A DNA stretch of 64,000 bases. Origin: Limibacterium fermenti (lineage in GTDB: Bacteria; Bacteroidota; Bacteroidia; Bacteroidales; Dysgonomonadaceae). The stretch's first letter is position 1; each line of letters starts with the position of its first letter. Under the pieces are notes generated by a model that was not told the origin of the DNA, did no database searches, and saw only the letters and a program-made list of their open reading frames with translations. The translations under genes and the position numbers were made by a program. The DNA lies in contig NZ_CP159486.1 in assembly GCF_041902845.1 (NCBI RefSeq), positions 496,001-560,000 of the forward strand. Direction: 5' to 3'. This document shows, one piece after another, positions 27,293-36,536 of this stretch.

Positions 27293-27564
27293 ATGTATCA
27301 GATTACATACTCAAATAGATTTAAGAAAGATGTCAAGCGCATAATAAAGCGTGGATACGACATTTCTTTATTGGAAAAAGCCATTGTATATTACAAAACG
27401 CCGGTATATTGCCCGCACAATACAAAACACATATACTTTCAGGTAAATATGCCGGTTTGCACCAATGCCATATAAAGCCGGACTAGCTCCTCGTGTGGGA
27501 TCAAAATGACACAAAACTCACTCTTTTATTTTTAAGTACCGGTACACATACCGACTTATTCTAA
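27293..27564 (+). pseudogene. YafQ-type mRNA interferase toxin, frameshifted and with a nonsense codon
   Basis: The frame starts MYQITYSNRFKKDVKRIIKRGYD, a typical YafQ beginning. Around 27403-27408 an apparent 2-bp insertion (GTATATT for GTATT) shifts the frame, which then stops at 27475 after 60 codons. The original frame continues as LPAQYKTHILSGKYAGL and CHIKPD, meets TAG at 27484-27486 where relatives have Trp, and finishes LLFLSTGTHTDLF, stop at 27562-27564. Two lesions therefore disable it. The toxin class cleaves mRNA on the ribosome using C-terminal histidines that are now out of frame. Confidence 0.88.
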
Positions 27565-27580
27565 AAGTCCGTGCCCAAAA

Positions 27581-27614
27581 TAAAACGTCCATACAGGATA
27601 TTTCCGTATGGACG
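27581..27614 (-). terminator. Intrinsic terminator of the GH27 gene
   Basis: CGTCCATAC pairs with GTATGGACG (27586-27594 and 27606-27614) over 9 bp with an 11-base loop. Read leftward it is followed by TTTTATTTT. It lies 40 bp after the GH27 stop. Confidence 0.75.
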
Positions 27615-27654
27615 ATCTCAAAAACGACTAAAGAGCCGGTGCGATATTGGTTTT

Positions 27655-28905
27655 TTATTCCTTGGAATCTTTCAGAGCTTTTTGAAATACGTTAAAAGGG
27701 ATAGACGAACCTTGAATCTTTAAGACAATCACTCCATGTGCCGGCACTTTAAATGAGAGTGCGGAGGCTGTTTCAACCGGATAATTCTTTTTATTCCATA
27801 AATTCCTGTAGGTATATCTTTTCGCGGCGTCTATGCTTACCGAATCCAAGGGGAAGGAAATCTCGCACTCTTCCGCCGACCGGTTTAATAAGGCCACTGC
27901 CACCTCCCCACTTCCGGTATATACAAGGGGTTTTGCCCAAACTTCCTGATCTCCGTGGTCTATCAATCTCCGCGCTTGATAGCAAAGAGGATCCTGATTA
28001 AGGGCAATGATTTCCTTATTGGTGAGAATTTCAACGGTTTCAGAAGTCATATTTCTTAGATCATTCCCTGCTAAAAGATGAGAATTCATCATGCACCACA
28101 TAGAAAAATGAGCTTTATCCTCTTCGTAAGTCATACCCCGTCCTACTTGCAGCATATCCATGTCGTTAAAATGCCCTGGGGAGCAATATTGCCATAGATC
28201 GGCATTCAGGTCGATGATGTTGAGGATAGATTCGAAAGTAGGCCTGATATCTCCCGATATGCGCCATGAATCGGCAATGACCGGTGCCCATTTACCCGGA
28301 AATTGCCAGCGGCAGATATTAAATATGACATAGGGATTTATTTTTTTTGCGGTATTGATTAATTGTGTATACCGTATTTCTTCATCCAGTTGAAGTTTCT
28401 CAGCCCCGCACCAATCTACTTTGATAAAGTCGTAATTCCAGTCTTTCAGCATCAAGGCCAAGTCTTGTTCGTCATGACCATACAAACCGACATCATTGCC
28501 GATGGTGTCCGCGTTCCATAATGAAGCGCATGTGCTTATTCCCGCATCGGAGTAGATACCCGCTTTCAATCCTTTGGAATGAATGTAATCGGATAGGGCG
28601 CGCATGCCGGATGAAAATTTCCGGGGATGGGCAAGCAACCTGCCCGAAGCATCCCGGCCGCCGAAGTATCCGTCATCGATATTGATAAATTGATACCCTG
28701 CGTCTTTCATCCCCGAACGAACCATAACATCGACCTGTTCCCTTATCATCTTCTCATCGATATCGATCCAAAAGTGATTCCAACTAGACCAACCCATAAT
28801 GGGGGTTTTGTTTTGCTCCGGTTGAGAATTCGATAGTTGATCATTTTGTGCTTTTACCGATACAAGCGCAAGTAAAAAGCATGTAAGTAAAATTGTTCTT
28901 TTCAT
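27655..28905 (-). CDS. Alpha-galactosidase, glycoside hydrolase family 27
   Basis: A 416-residue secreted enzyme with a signal peptide (1-19, ending VKAQ). The (beta/alpha)8 GH27 landmarks are present: TPIMGWSSWN at 34-43, NIDDGYF, KAGIYSDAG, the nucleophile D164 in KVDWCG and the acid/base D219 in SWRISGD. The end folds into the usual beta domain. It releases terminal alpha-1,6-galactose from oligosaccharides such as raffinose or galactomannan fragments; alpha-N-acetylgalactosaminidase is a related alternative. It is the last gene of the PUL, and IS2 now separates it from the rest, so its expression may depend on the transposase transcript or a new promoter. Its first codons are repeated in the right target duplication. 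Confidence 0.92.
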   Translation of the reverse strand: MKRTILLTCFLLALVSVKAQNDQLSNSQPEQNKTPIMGWSSWNHFWIDIDEKMIREQVDVMVRSGMKDAGYQFINIDDGYFGGRDASGRLLAHPRKFSSGMRALSDYIHSKGLKAGIYSDAGISTCASLWNADTIGNDVGLYGHDEQDLALMLKDWNYDFIKVDWCGAEKLQLDEEIRYTQLINTAKKINPYVIFNICRWQFPGKWAPVIADSWRISGDIRPTFESILNIIDLNADLWQYCSPGHFNDMDMLQVGRGMTYEEDKAHFSMWCMMNSHLLAGNDLRNMTSETVEILTNKEIIALNQDPLCYQARRLIDHGDQEVWAKPLVYTGSGEVAVALLNRSAEECEISFPLDSVSIDAAKRYTYRNLWNKKNYPVETASALSFKVPAHGVIVLKIQGSSIPFNVFQKALKDSKE

Positions 28906-28967
28906 CTGTCTCGTTTTTATTTATAAATACGCAATAGTCCGGTCCATTTGCATGGATATTTTCTTCA
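28874..28967. repeat. 94-bp target-site duplication of the second IS, left copy
   Basis: Appears identical to 30620-30713. It includes the first 11 codons of the GH27 gene and its leader; the GH27 gene itself remains complete. Confidence 0.92.
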
Positions 28968-30619
28968 CCTGACTTCGTCAACGATTCACCCTAAAAAGCA
29001 TCTTCAAAAAGTTTAGCCAACTTTTTCTGCTTGTCTGTTAAAAGGAGTACCCTTTTTATCGTCTCGTTCGTGTTGGGGAGTTTGATAACTATTGTAGTAA
29101 TAGTTCCGGCAATGTAAATAGCTTTATCTGGAGTAACATCGCTCCCCATTTCATAAAGAAGCCTTTCCAGTTCTTTGTAAACTTTATAGGCTGCAAAACA
29201 AATGCAGATATGTGCCTCTATCCTTCTGCTTGTAAAATGGAAGATGGGACGTATTTCCAGTTTTGACTTGGCAATACGAAAAGCATTTTCAATCATCCAT
29301 AAATGCGAATAATTGGCATATACTTCTTTTGCCGGAAGCCTTGTATTGGTGATGTATCCTTTTAGTCCATCCCAACGGGAGTCTTGTTCAAACAATTCGT
29401 AGTCTATGGAAACCCGGACTTCCCCCTCCATTTTCAAGTATTTATTATAACCCCGTTTGTTGATGCTTGACTTGGTCAGCTTTTTAGAACGGTGTAATTT
29501 TTCCAACCTGCGGATGCCTTTTTCCCTATTGTATTTGTCCTTGTCCGCTCTTTTTTGACTGTAGCCGACAATCAGGCGTACGCCTTCCGCTTTGGAGTAT
29601 TCAGAAAATTCCCTGTCTTCCAGGTTAAGGGAAAGAACCCAGTCCTTGACCCTGTTGGATTCATTTTTTATTTTCCCCCCGATAATATATTGATAGCCGC
29701 CCTCTTGCAAGGCTTCTATATTTGCATGGGTCATTAACCCGGAGTCCGCAACTACAATAGCATCCGATATATCATGTTTCCCGGTAAAATCTTTCACCAC
29801 TTTAAGCATGGTATGCCCTTCGAACTTATTCCCTTCAAATATTTCATACGTTAACGGATAGCCGCCTAAACTCACTAACAGGCCTAATACAATCTGCGGG
29901 TTTTGATGTTTTCCTTCTTTAGAAAACCCCGTCTTGCGCAAGTCATCTCCATGATCTGTTTCAAAATATATGGTAGTGACATCATAAAAGACAATCCCGA
30001 TAACGCCTCCTAAAATGTGCTTTGTATGATCGGTGCTTATCCGTTGAACCTCTCCTTTATGGGTATTATATAATTTGTCCATATAACGGTATATGTTGGA
30101 CAAATCAATATCTTCATCATAATAGTCCTTCAGATATTCCACCGTTGCCCGCTTGCTGGAGGGAAAACTCAAGCGTGAAAGAACCAAATGCCTGAATACA
30201 GGGTCATCTATCGAATTAAAACCGATACGGTCAAATATATTGCCCAACAAGAGTTCCGTCCCGTTAATCAGGAGTTGTTCGATATTGTTCAGAAGGCGTT
30301 CCGTTTGCTCACGTTCTTCGAACAAGTCGAGCTCCGGTGAACAAGTGTGAGATTTTATCCATGCTTTTCCTTTTTGGCATAATCGCGCTATTTCAAAGGG
30401 ATTTTCACTAACACCGATAGTGACTAATTCTTTGAACTTACCCCCGCTTTTATCGACAACAACGACAGAAGTGGTTCCCGATTTATTCTTTCGTTTTCGT
30501 ATAAACATGAATCGAAAGTAATAAAAATAGCCGATTCACCCAAAACAGGCTAAACGAAAATTTAGTAAGCTAAAAATCAAAGAATTGAAAAACAAAAGAT
30601 AAAAAGTGACGAAGTCAGG
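28968..30619 (-). mobile_element. IS1634-family insertion sequence, 1652 bp, second element
   Basis: Inverted termini CCTGACTTCGTCA at 28968 and complement ending at 30619 (13 bp). It encodes one transposase, in the minus direction. It is flanked by a 94-bp direct repeat. The first ten terminal bases equal those of the element at 16563, but transposases and subterminal sequences have diverged. It sits between the isomerase pseudogene and the GH27 gene. Confidence 0.92.
28991..30508 (-). CDS. IS1634 family transposase
   Basis: A 505-residue DDE transposase, homologous along its length to the protein at 16678 but with many substitutions. The same catalytic elements are visible: FYDVTT, VVADSGLM and LWMIENAFR. 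Its N-terminus FIRKRKNKSGTTSVVVV is parallel to the other's. No frameshift is apparent. Transcription runs toward the GH27 gene, whose start is 86 bp past the transposase stop, so read-through is possible. Confidence 0.93.
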   Translation of the reverse strand: MFIRKRKNKSGTTSVVVVDKSGGKFKELVTIGVSENPFEIARLCQKGKAWIKSHTCSPELDLFEEREQTERLLNNIEQLLINGTELLLGNIFDRIGFNSIDDPVFRHLVLSRLSFPSSKRATVEYLKDYYDEDIDLSNIYRYMDKLYNTHKGEVQRISTDHTKHILGGVIGIVFYDVTTIYFETDHGDDLRKTGFSKEGKHQNPQIVLGLLVSLGGYPLTYEIFEGNKFEGHTMLKVVKDFTGKHDISDAIVVADSGLMTHANIEALQEGGYQYIIGGKIKNESNRVKDWVLSLNLEDREFSEYSKAEGVRLIVGYSQKRADKDKYNREKGIRRLEKLHRSKKLTKSSINKRGYNKYLKMEGEVRVSIDYELFEQDSRWDGLKGYITNTRLPAKEVYANYSHLWMIENAFRIAKSKLEIRPIFHFTSRRIEAHICICFAAYKVYKELERLLYEMGSDVTPDKAIYIAGTITTIVIKLPNTNETIKRVLLLTDKQKKLAKLFEDAF

Positions 30620-30713
30620 AAAAAGCATGTAAGTAAAATTGTTCTTTTCATCTGTCTCGTTTTTATTTATAAATACGCAATAGTCCGGTCCATTTGCATG
30701 GATATTTTCTTCA
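30620..30713. repeat. 94-bp target-site duplication of the second IS, right copy
   Basis: Direct repeat of 28874-28967. It contains the last codons of the isomerase pseudogene (stop at 30667-30669) and a useless copy of the GH27 start. Confidence 0.92.
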
Positions 30714-30953
30714 GATGGTTCCTGTCCCCTCCATCCACTTCGGTCCTCAGCTATCCACCCGTGTGGTTCACGTCGCGCACCGCCTTCATCACCCCCGGCC
30801 AGTTGTTGTCGCCTTCGAGTAGCTCCACCTTAAAGCCTTCCCACAATCCTTTGAAATTCATCTTTTCGCGGCTGAACTCCTTGATGTGCAGCTTCATGAT
30901 GCGGCGGCTCCCGCCGCGATTGCCGCTGATTTGATAAATTCTCTTTTATCCAT
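30667..30953 (-). pseudogene. Sugar phosphate isomerase/epimerase (TIM barrel) remnant
   Basis: From an ATG at 30953 the first 18 codons encode an export-type start (MDKREFIKSAAIAAGAAA). The sequence then jumps, in another frame, to the C-terminal part of an AP-endonuclease-type sugar phosphate isomerase (KLHIKEFSREKMNFKGLWEG, then TEVDGGDRNHL). The central barrel is missing, so a large deletion has occurred. An in-frame TAG at 30751-30753 stands where a Trp is likely. Such enzymes often pair with Gfo/Idh/MocA oxidoreductases in sugar catabolism, and a broken one lies next to it. Confidence 0.75.
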
Positions 30954-30961
30954 TTTGATCA

Positions 30962-32114
30962 TCATTTAAAAGGTGTAATGCCTGGAACAGCAATATCAAC
31001 GTCATACCTGGTATCCCACGAGATATGTTCGGGGAACAGCACCTCTTCCGAAGTAAGTGCTTGGTCTAAGGTGATTGTCTGACCGGTGTATCCGGCCATT
31101 CGTCCGGCTAGTGCTACCAAATTGGAGCGGGTCATCCACTCCCCGTCGTTCAACGGCCTGCCCTGATGGAGGCGAACAGTTCGTCATGTTCCTGTTGGTA
31201 CATGCTTCTCGACTGCGATTTCTTGTAGGCGTATTCATCCATGAACTTGGTTTCGTTGTCATATTTCCATGGGGTTTTGCCCGTTATTTCATGGACACTC
31301 GTGCGGCAGTCCACCAGGCATCTGCCTTCGCTTCCCACCAACTCCACGGCATATGAGGGCGCGGTGTTGTTTTGCTGGCGGCAGGAAAAGTAGGCTTTCA
31401 CGCCGTCGTCATATTCATACGTCAGGGCGAAATGGTCGTACACGTTGCCGAATTTCTTGTCTGTTCTCTTTTGGCGCCCTCCGCTGCCGGTAACACGCAG
31501 AGGGGTAGTGTCTTCCATTGCCCACTGCAGCATGTCGATGCTGTGGATGGCCTGCTCAATGATATGGTCGCCCGATAGCTAATTGTAATAGAATCAGTTG
31601 CACAGCTTATATTCCATGTCGGTCCATCTGCTTTGGCGTTCCTTGTACCACAACTCGCCGGTATTGTAGGTGGCCTCTGCCGTAAGGATATTTCCGATCT
31701 GCCCGTTCAGCACCTTGCCGAAAGTCTCCCTTTTCGGGAAATGATAGCGCCAGCAGAAGCCCGACACCAGCGAGAGCTTCTTCTCTTTCGCCTTTTGAGC
31801 GGCAGCCATTACCCTGCGCAGTCCGGGCGCATCCACGGCAAACGGCTTTTCGCAAAAAAAATGTTTACCTGCATTTACCGCAGCTTCCAGATGAGCGGGA
31901 CGGAAGGCGGTGGGAGTGGCAAACAGCACTAGATTCACATTCGAAGCAATCAACTTTTGATAAGCATCGAGCCCCACAAACTTGTTCTTGACGGGCACCT
32001 GCACTTTTTGCGGGAATTTTTCTTTAAGATTCCGGTAAGAAGCTTCTAAACAATAACAGAGCCGACGGTGGGCAGCCCTGCCGTTTTAATGAATTGTCTT
32101 CGTGAATAGGTCAT
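30962..32114 (-). pseudogene. Gfo/Idh/MocA family oxidoreductase, multiply disrupted
   Basis: From 32114 the frame begins with a Tat-like signal MTYSRRQFIKTAGL, then a deletion removes most of the Rossmann fold. Sequence resumes as LKEKFPQKVQVPVKNKFVGL and continues through GKHFFCEKPFAVDAPGL (the EKP motif of the family). In-frame stops TGA (31594-31596) and TAG (31579-31581) stand where Trp is expected. A 1-bp frameshift near 31150 splits off the last 60 residues (LNDGEWMTRSNLVALAGRMA). These proteins are usually NAD(P)-dependent sugar oxidoreductases. The gene is dead but recognisable along most of its C-terminal two thirds. Confidence 0.88.
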
Positions 32115-32151
32115 AATGTTATTCTTATTTTATTGATAATTTTTTTTTCAT

Positions 32152-34362
32152 TTACTGTATTGCCTCTATCTTCATAACCACACTGCTCCGATTCCTGTTT
32201 ACCGAAGGATTAAAACCTATATTCATCAGGAATTCCCCGGAATAAACTTTCTGAGAATCAATAAGGCTCGTTACTCCGCTATAGAGATTGATTTCCGTTA
32301 GCCTGTACGTTTTGTCTTTATCCAATCCCTGTAGCCTCACGGGACGAAGGGAGGGTTCAGCCAAAAATCTCCTGTTCGTAAGGTAGTTGAACATGACACC
32401 TTCTGTCTTTTGCCCGTTCACGTACATAAGGGATGCCATATCATTTTCATAGGGGCTCGCAAGGCGGTACATTTCTCCCTGCCATACGATGTCCTTGAAA
32501 TCGTCATAGTTCCTTACAGTCTGTTGCGCAAACGTCATATCCCGGTCACTTAATTCATTCGCACGGATATCGAACCCGAGTTTACCCATAGACGCCACAT
32601 CGATACGATATTTCAGCGATGTCTCTTTACTCCAGTCGGTAACATGGGTGCACATGGCGATCGCGGGATAATGATAAGAATAATTCCACTGCATGAACAC
32701 GCGCTCCAGCGGATCCGTGTTGTCGCTCAGCCAAAATTCCGTGAAATATTTCAACAGATTGTAGTCCGACCGGCCTCCTCCTCCGGAGCAGAGCATGATG
32801 GGCACGGTAGGGTATTTAGCCCGTATCCTCTCCAGCACGTCGAGCAATCCTCTTGAATACTCAACATACAAGTGTGATTGCGGGATGCTTTCCCGTTCCA
32901 GGTATTTCGAGTGGCCATTGAAAACAGGAGCGTTACAATCCCATTTGATGAATGCCAAAGTAGGGTTCTCAGTGAATAAATCATCCACTACCTTAAAAAC
33001 GAAATCCCGGACCTCCGGGTTGGTCAGGTCAAGCACTAACTGGTTCCTGAAGTAGATATCAGGTCTTTTTTCCTGTCTGAGCACCCAATCCGGATGTTTT
33101 TCATACAGTTCACTTTTCGGATTAACCATCTCGGGTTCAATCCATATACCGAATTGAACGCCTTCTTTTTCTGCCTCACGTACCAGGAAAGGAATACCGT
33201 CCGGGAGTTTTTTCCTGTTCACTTTCCAGTCGCCCAATCCGGCTTTGTCATCGTTCCGAGGATACTTATTAGCAAACCATCCATCGTCCAGCAGGAACAT
33301 ATCCACCCCTAATTCTTTTGCCCCTCCAAACAGGCCGGCCAGCTTGTTCTGGTTAAAATCAAAATAGGTGGCTTCCCAGTTATTGAGCAGTGTCAACCGC
33401 CCGCCCCGGCCGTCAAGGAGCGCATGATTCCTGAGCCAGGCCTGCAGGTTGCGGCTTCCCTTGCCCTTTCCTTCGAAAGAGACTGTGTACACAAAACGCG
33501 GCGTTTCAAAAGGAGTGTCCGGTTTAAGATGGTACGCCGATTGGTACGGGTTGATCCCGGCAACGATATGGAGATTCTTATGCACATCCGTTTCAAACTG
33601 CAGCGCAAAATTTCCACTCCAGGCAATTTGGCCGATCATCACGGTACCGGATGTTTCCGTTGCTTTTCCATCCAGCGATAACATGAAGTTCGGGGAGGTA
33701 AGCAAATGTTCCCTCGTACCCAATCGGCTTTCAATGGTATGCATTCCCTGGCGCAGGTGTGTCTCCACAGGCTGCATCTCTTTAGCCCAGGATCCGTTGT
33801 AACCGGTCAGGTGATACTCTTTATTATTCAGGTATAGGTTTGCCGACGCATACTTGTTAAGTACGACCTCTCCATCCTCTGTATGCCTGATGACGGTCCA
33901 CTGTTCAACCACATCCTTGTCTTTCCATGCTTTATAAAACAGATCCACAAAAAAGGGATATACAGGATCTTTCAGCATGATCTTGGTCAACGTGGCCCCG
34001 TTGGGCGTTTCGGTAACAGTATGATTATCATATAATAGATCCAATGAGTTGTTGCCATCAGTATGCACTACGGCTATGGCCGGCTCCGTAAAATTATTAT
34101 TAATCCCGGCAACGGCATAAGCGTTGTTATTGGCGCTTGCGCCTTGCGATTGGAATTTAAAAACTTCTCCCGTCCGTTCGTATTCATTCCCGTTCGATAA
34201 AGATTTCCCGGAATAAACAATCTTTAGGCGGTTGTCCTCATCGGTTTTCAACACCGTGGCTGTATTTTCCGTTTCTATTGTGATTGTCACATTTTGGCCA
34301 AGAGAGAACGAGATTCGCAATACAACAAGTAGGATACTGATAAGTAAATTAATTGGTTTCAT
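32152..34362 (-). CDS. Alpha-galactosidase, glycoside hydrolase family 36
   Basis: A 736-residue exported enzyme (signal peptide to about residue 22). It has the N-terminal beta-supersandwich, a catalytic barrel from about 320 and a C-terminal beta domain. GH36 motifs are LLDDGWF at 358-363, FGIWIEPEMVNPKSELYEKH, the nucleophile D475 in IKWDCN, CSGGGGRSDY and the acid/base D547 in WLSDNTDP. It hydrolyses alpha-1,6-galactosides of the raffinose or galactomannan type. Together with the GH27 gene it gives the PUL two distinct alpha-galactosidases. No lipobox is visible, so it is probably periplasmic. The following gene is the oxidoreductase pseudogene. Confidence 0.93.
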   Translation of the reverse strand: MKPINLLISILLVVLRISFSLGQNVTITIETENTATVLKTDEDNRLKIVYSGKSLSNGNEYERTGEVFKFQSQGASANNNAYAVAGINNNFTEPAIAVVHTDGNNSLDLLYDNHTVTETPNGATLTKIMLKDPVYPFFVDLFYKAWKDKDVVEQWTVIRHTEDGEVVLNKYASANLYLNNKEYHLTGYNGSWAKEMQPVETHLRQGMHTIESRLGTREHLLTSPNFMLSLDGKATETSGTVMIGQIAWSGNFALQFETDVHKNLHIVAGINPYQSAYHLKPDTPFETPRFVYTVSFEGKGKGSRNLQAWLRNHALLDGRGGRLTLLNNWEATYFDFNQNKLAGLFGGAKELGVDMFLLDDGWFANKYPRNDDKAGLGDWKVNRKKLPDGIPFLVREAEKEGVQFGIWIEPEMVNPKSELYEKHPDWVLRQEKRPDIYFRNQLVLDLTNPEVRDFVFKVVDDLFTENPTLAFIKWDCNAPVFNGHSKYLERESIPQSHLYVEYSRGLLDVLERIRAKYPTVPIMLCSGGGGRSDYNLLKYFTEFWLSDNTDPLERVFMQWNYSYHYPAIAMCTHVTDWSKETSLKYRIDVASMGKLGFDIRANELSDRDMTFAQQTVRNYDDFKDIVWQGEMYRLASPYENDMASLMYVNGQKTEGVMFNYLTNRRFLAEPSLRPVRLQGLDKDKTYRLTEINLYSGVTSLIDSQKVYSGEFLMNIGFNPSVNRNRSSVVMKIEAIQ

Positions 34363-34947
34363 TTATTAGCGTTGTTCAATTTCAATATAACTGTGTTGAA
34401 GTAATGGCTGATCATTATTGTACTTCCTCATTTTGGCGGACTTCACCAATTCTCTTAACGCCGCAAACCGATTGCTCTGGCTCCAATTCGGTTCTAAGTC
34501 TCCCCCCTCGATTTATCCTTCCGGCAAAATTGAAAGATAAATGCATGAAACATGCCCCTATTTTTCTCAGTTCGTTAGATTGCTGTTGGCTATGGTTTAA
34601 ATAAAGGGAGTTTGCCGGAAGCACCTTGTAGAAGGCAACTTATCATACCGGCCAATGAAAACTGTTTTATAAAATTTCTTCGAATTGTCATTAAAAAACA
34701 TATTTGTATATAGCCTTGTTCGACAATAAGATTCACCACATCGTTGACAATTTTTTGTCAATGGATTGCCTGGATTTATAGGTCTTATTTCTCCTTTCAA
34801 AACATCCCGAAAGTTTTGGTGAAGGAGATTTTAAAAGAAAAACAATTTGTTTCGTTAGTTTTAAGCATCCTAATGAACCGAAAAGTGTCAACGATGTGAT
34901 GATATGTGGACAGTTAGGTACTAAAATAGTATTACTACTGTATCAAT
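34363..34947. other. 585-bp gap with no convincing gene
   Basis: The short open frames here have no family signature. A small inverted repeat TTGACAA/TTGTCAA lies at 34744-34761. The region is AT-rich with one GC-richer patch (34430-34510). The upstream end is probably the GH36 promoter region; nothing else could be supported. Confidence 0.4.
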
Positions 34948-36441
34948 TTATTGTTTATTGCCAAATAATTCTATTTCATCCAATCTGACCACATGCGGAG
35001 ATACACCTCCCCATGTCTCAATAACTTTTAACCGGATATAACGATATGATTCCTGAGTAATGGTTAACTTAAAGGATTCTCCTTTACGGATATATTCGAA
35101 ATCGCTGTCAGTTACCGTTCCTATTGGACTGCCCGAAGGTTTTACCGATACACACTCCGCTAACTTCGTCCAACTCTCCCAGCTTCCATCCGTTGCCGGA
35201 TCATTGGAAACGTAAACTTCTATTACCTTTGGATTATAATTTCCGTAAGTATTAACTTTATAATTAGCAAGACTATAAATTATTATTCTGCTTAGTTTCA
35301 GTTCTTGGTTGGCCCCTAAGTCTATGGTGTATGATTGGGGAAAATCTCCTCCCAAATTTTCAAATCGTCCGTCCCCGTCACTATGCAACTTTATACCATC
35401 CCATAAGTTTTTTAAGGGAAGATAGGTTCCCCATTGAGTATCCTTAAAGCCTTCGCTGTTATCACCTGGAAGAGCGTATTCAACCCATTGATTCGTATTT
35501 AATTTTTGCTCACTTGTCGAGGCTTCACCTGTACCGGTTATTTCGTCCCATGGTGTAATGGTTCCGCTTGCCCCTTCTATGCCCGTTTTGGTTATAGTGA
35601 TGGTGTAGGTGTACTTTTTACCTGCTTCCAAGCCGGTGATCGGATTATCACCACTGTTTAACTGCCATTTGTAAATATTGCCGTCAGCTTCAAATTCGAC
35701 ATAATGTTCATCATCAGTAGCTGCAACAGGGAGTAGGATGGCTTCGTAAGAACCGTCTCCTGTTTTATTTGGTAGAATATCGGCCGCATTACCTTCATTA
35801 GACAAAGCACCGGTTGCCAAGTCGAAATCTGCGATCGTTTTCATCCCTTTTATTGTTACTTTCAAGTCGTCAAGAGAAGCTAATCCGCCACCTTGTTCTA
35901 CCTTTATTGCCAATTTGCTTAGCGGATGCCCGAAAGTTAAATTTACTGCTCCGGCTGATTTGTCATAACCTTCGCCATTGTTATTAGAAGAGGCATATAA
36001 TAAGTCAATTTCGGCTTGATTACCTTGATCGGCTACATTTACAGGATATTTGTAACCCGTTATATCGTGACGGTATGGGTAATATGATATGAAATCCACC
36101 TTATTTTCGTCTTTCGGATAATAAATTGCCTGTTCGGGTGCTACGGGATTGAACCCGGTTGTTTCGACGTTCTCCGCAGCAGACTTATACTCCCTGTTAT
36201 CGGCACTCTCAGCTATGGTGCCGGCTGCAAGAGTTTCTCCGTGATTTATCATGTAAATACCAATACGATCGTCTGCCGACCAGCGATCGCCTCCTCCTGT
36301 GGTGCGCGTTTTTAAAGCGTCGATGTGCGAAAGAAAGTGCACGGCCTTAAGCGTTCCATCGTTAACAGGCGTGTCATTCTTACTACAATTTGTAAGAAAA
36401 CAAATTGCAAAAATTGCAATAATAATTGATTTCGTCTTCAT
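34948..36441 (-). CDS. Fimbrillin-family lipoprotein with C-terminal discoidin-like (F5/8 type C) domain
   Basis: A 497-residue lipoprotein (lipobox LTNC, Cys at about 20). Residues about 35-310 are a fimbrillin-like beta-sandwich (Mfa-like), with ALKTRTTGGGDRWSADDRIGIYM, a repeated feature of this family, and the strand HPLSKLAIKV. Residues about 322-497 are a discoidin-like carbohydrate-binding domain starting WVEYALPGDNSEGFKDTQWG. That C-terminal module is almost identical in DNA to the end of the gene at 39305. A G12 tract lies 56-67 bp upstream of the ATG. The likely role is surface adhesion or glycan capture in the PUL. Which of these roles applies is not shown by sequence. Confidence 0.82.
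   Translation of the reverse strand: MKTKSIIIAIFAICFLTNCSKNDTPVNDGTLKAVHFLSHIDALKTRTTGGGDRWSADDRIGIYMINHGETLAAGTIAESADNREYKSAAENVETTGFNPVAPEQAIYYPKDENKVDFISYYPYRHDITGYKYPVNVADQGNQAEIDLLYASSNNNGEGYDKSAGAVNLTFGHPLSKLAIKVEQGGGLASLDDLKVTIKGMKTIADFDLATGALSNEGNAADILPNKTGDGSYEAILLPVAATDDEHYVEFEADGNIYKWQLNSGDNPITGLEAGKKYTYTITITKTGIEGASGTITPWDEITGTGEASTSEQKLNTNQWVEYALPGDNSEGFKDTQWGTYLPLKNLWDGIKLHSDGDGRFENLGGDFPQSYTIDLGANQELKLSRIIIYSLANYKVNTYGNYNPKVIEVYVSNDPATDGSWESWTKLAECVSVKPSGSPIGTVTDSDFEYIRKGESFKLTITQESYRYIRLKVIETWGGVSPHVVRLDEIELFGNKQ
34965..35489. repeat. 525-bp shared discoidin-domain module, copy 1
   Basis: Colinear with 39322-39846 (constant offset 4357, no indels), with about four differences seen. 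It encodes the C-terminal domain of the fimbrillin-like lipoprotein. Confidence 0.92.
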
Positions 36442-36496
36442 TTTGTTTTAGTTTTGATTTTAATTGTTTTTTGCTTAAACTGAATTGTACATATTT

Positions 36497-36508
36497 CCCC
36501 CCCCCCCC
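36497..36508. repeat. C12 homopolymer (G12 on the coding strand) upstream of the fimbrillin-discoidin gene
   Basis: Twelve consecutive C on the plus strand, followed by T. It lies in the 95-bp gap between the two fimbrillin-like genes, in the likely promoter of the downstream one. Such tracts change length by slippage. Confidence 0.9.
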
Positions 36509-36536
36509 TTGTTTTGTACGGAGGCGATAAGATATT

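Noticed and set aside
30698..30934. A plus-strand 78-codon open frame
   Set aside because: It is the opposite strand of the isomerase remnant and has no recognisable protein features.
34415..34800. Two overlapping small minus-strand frames
   Set aside because: No family signature, no start context and no codon pattern like the neighbours; the region is reported as a gap.
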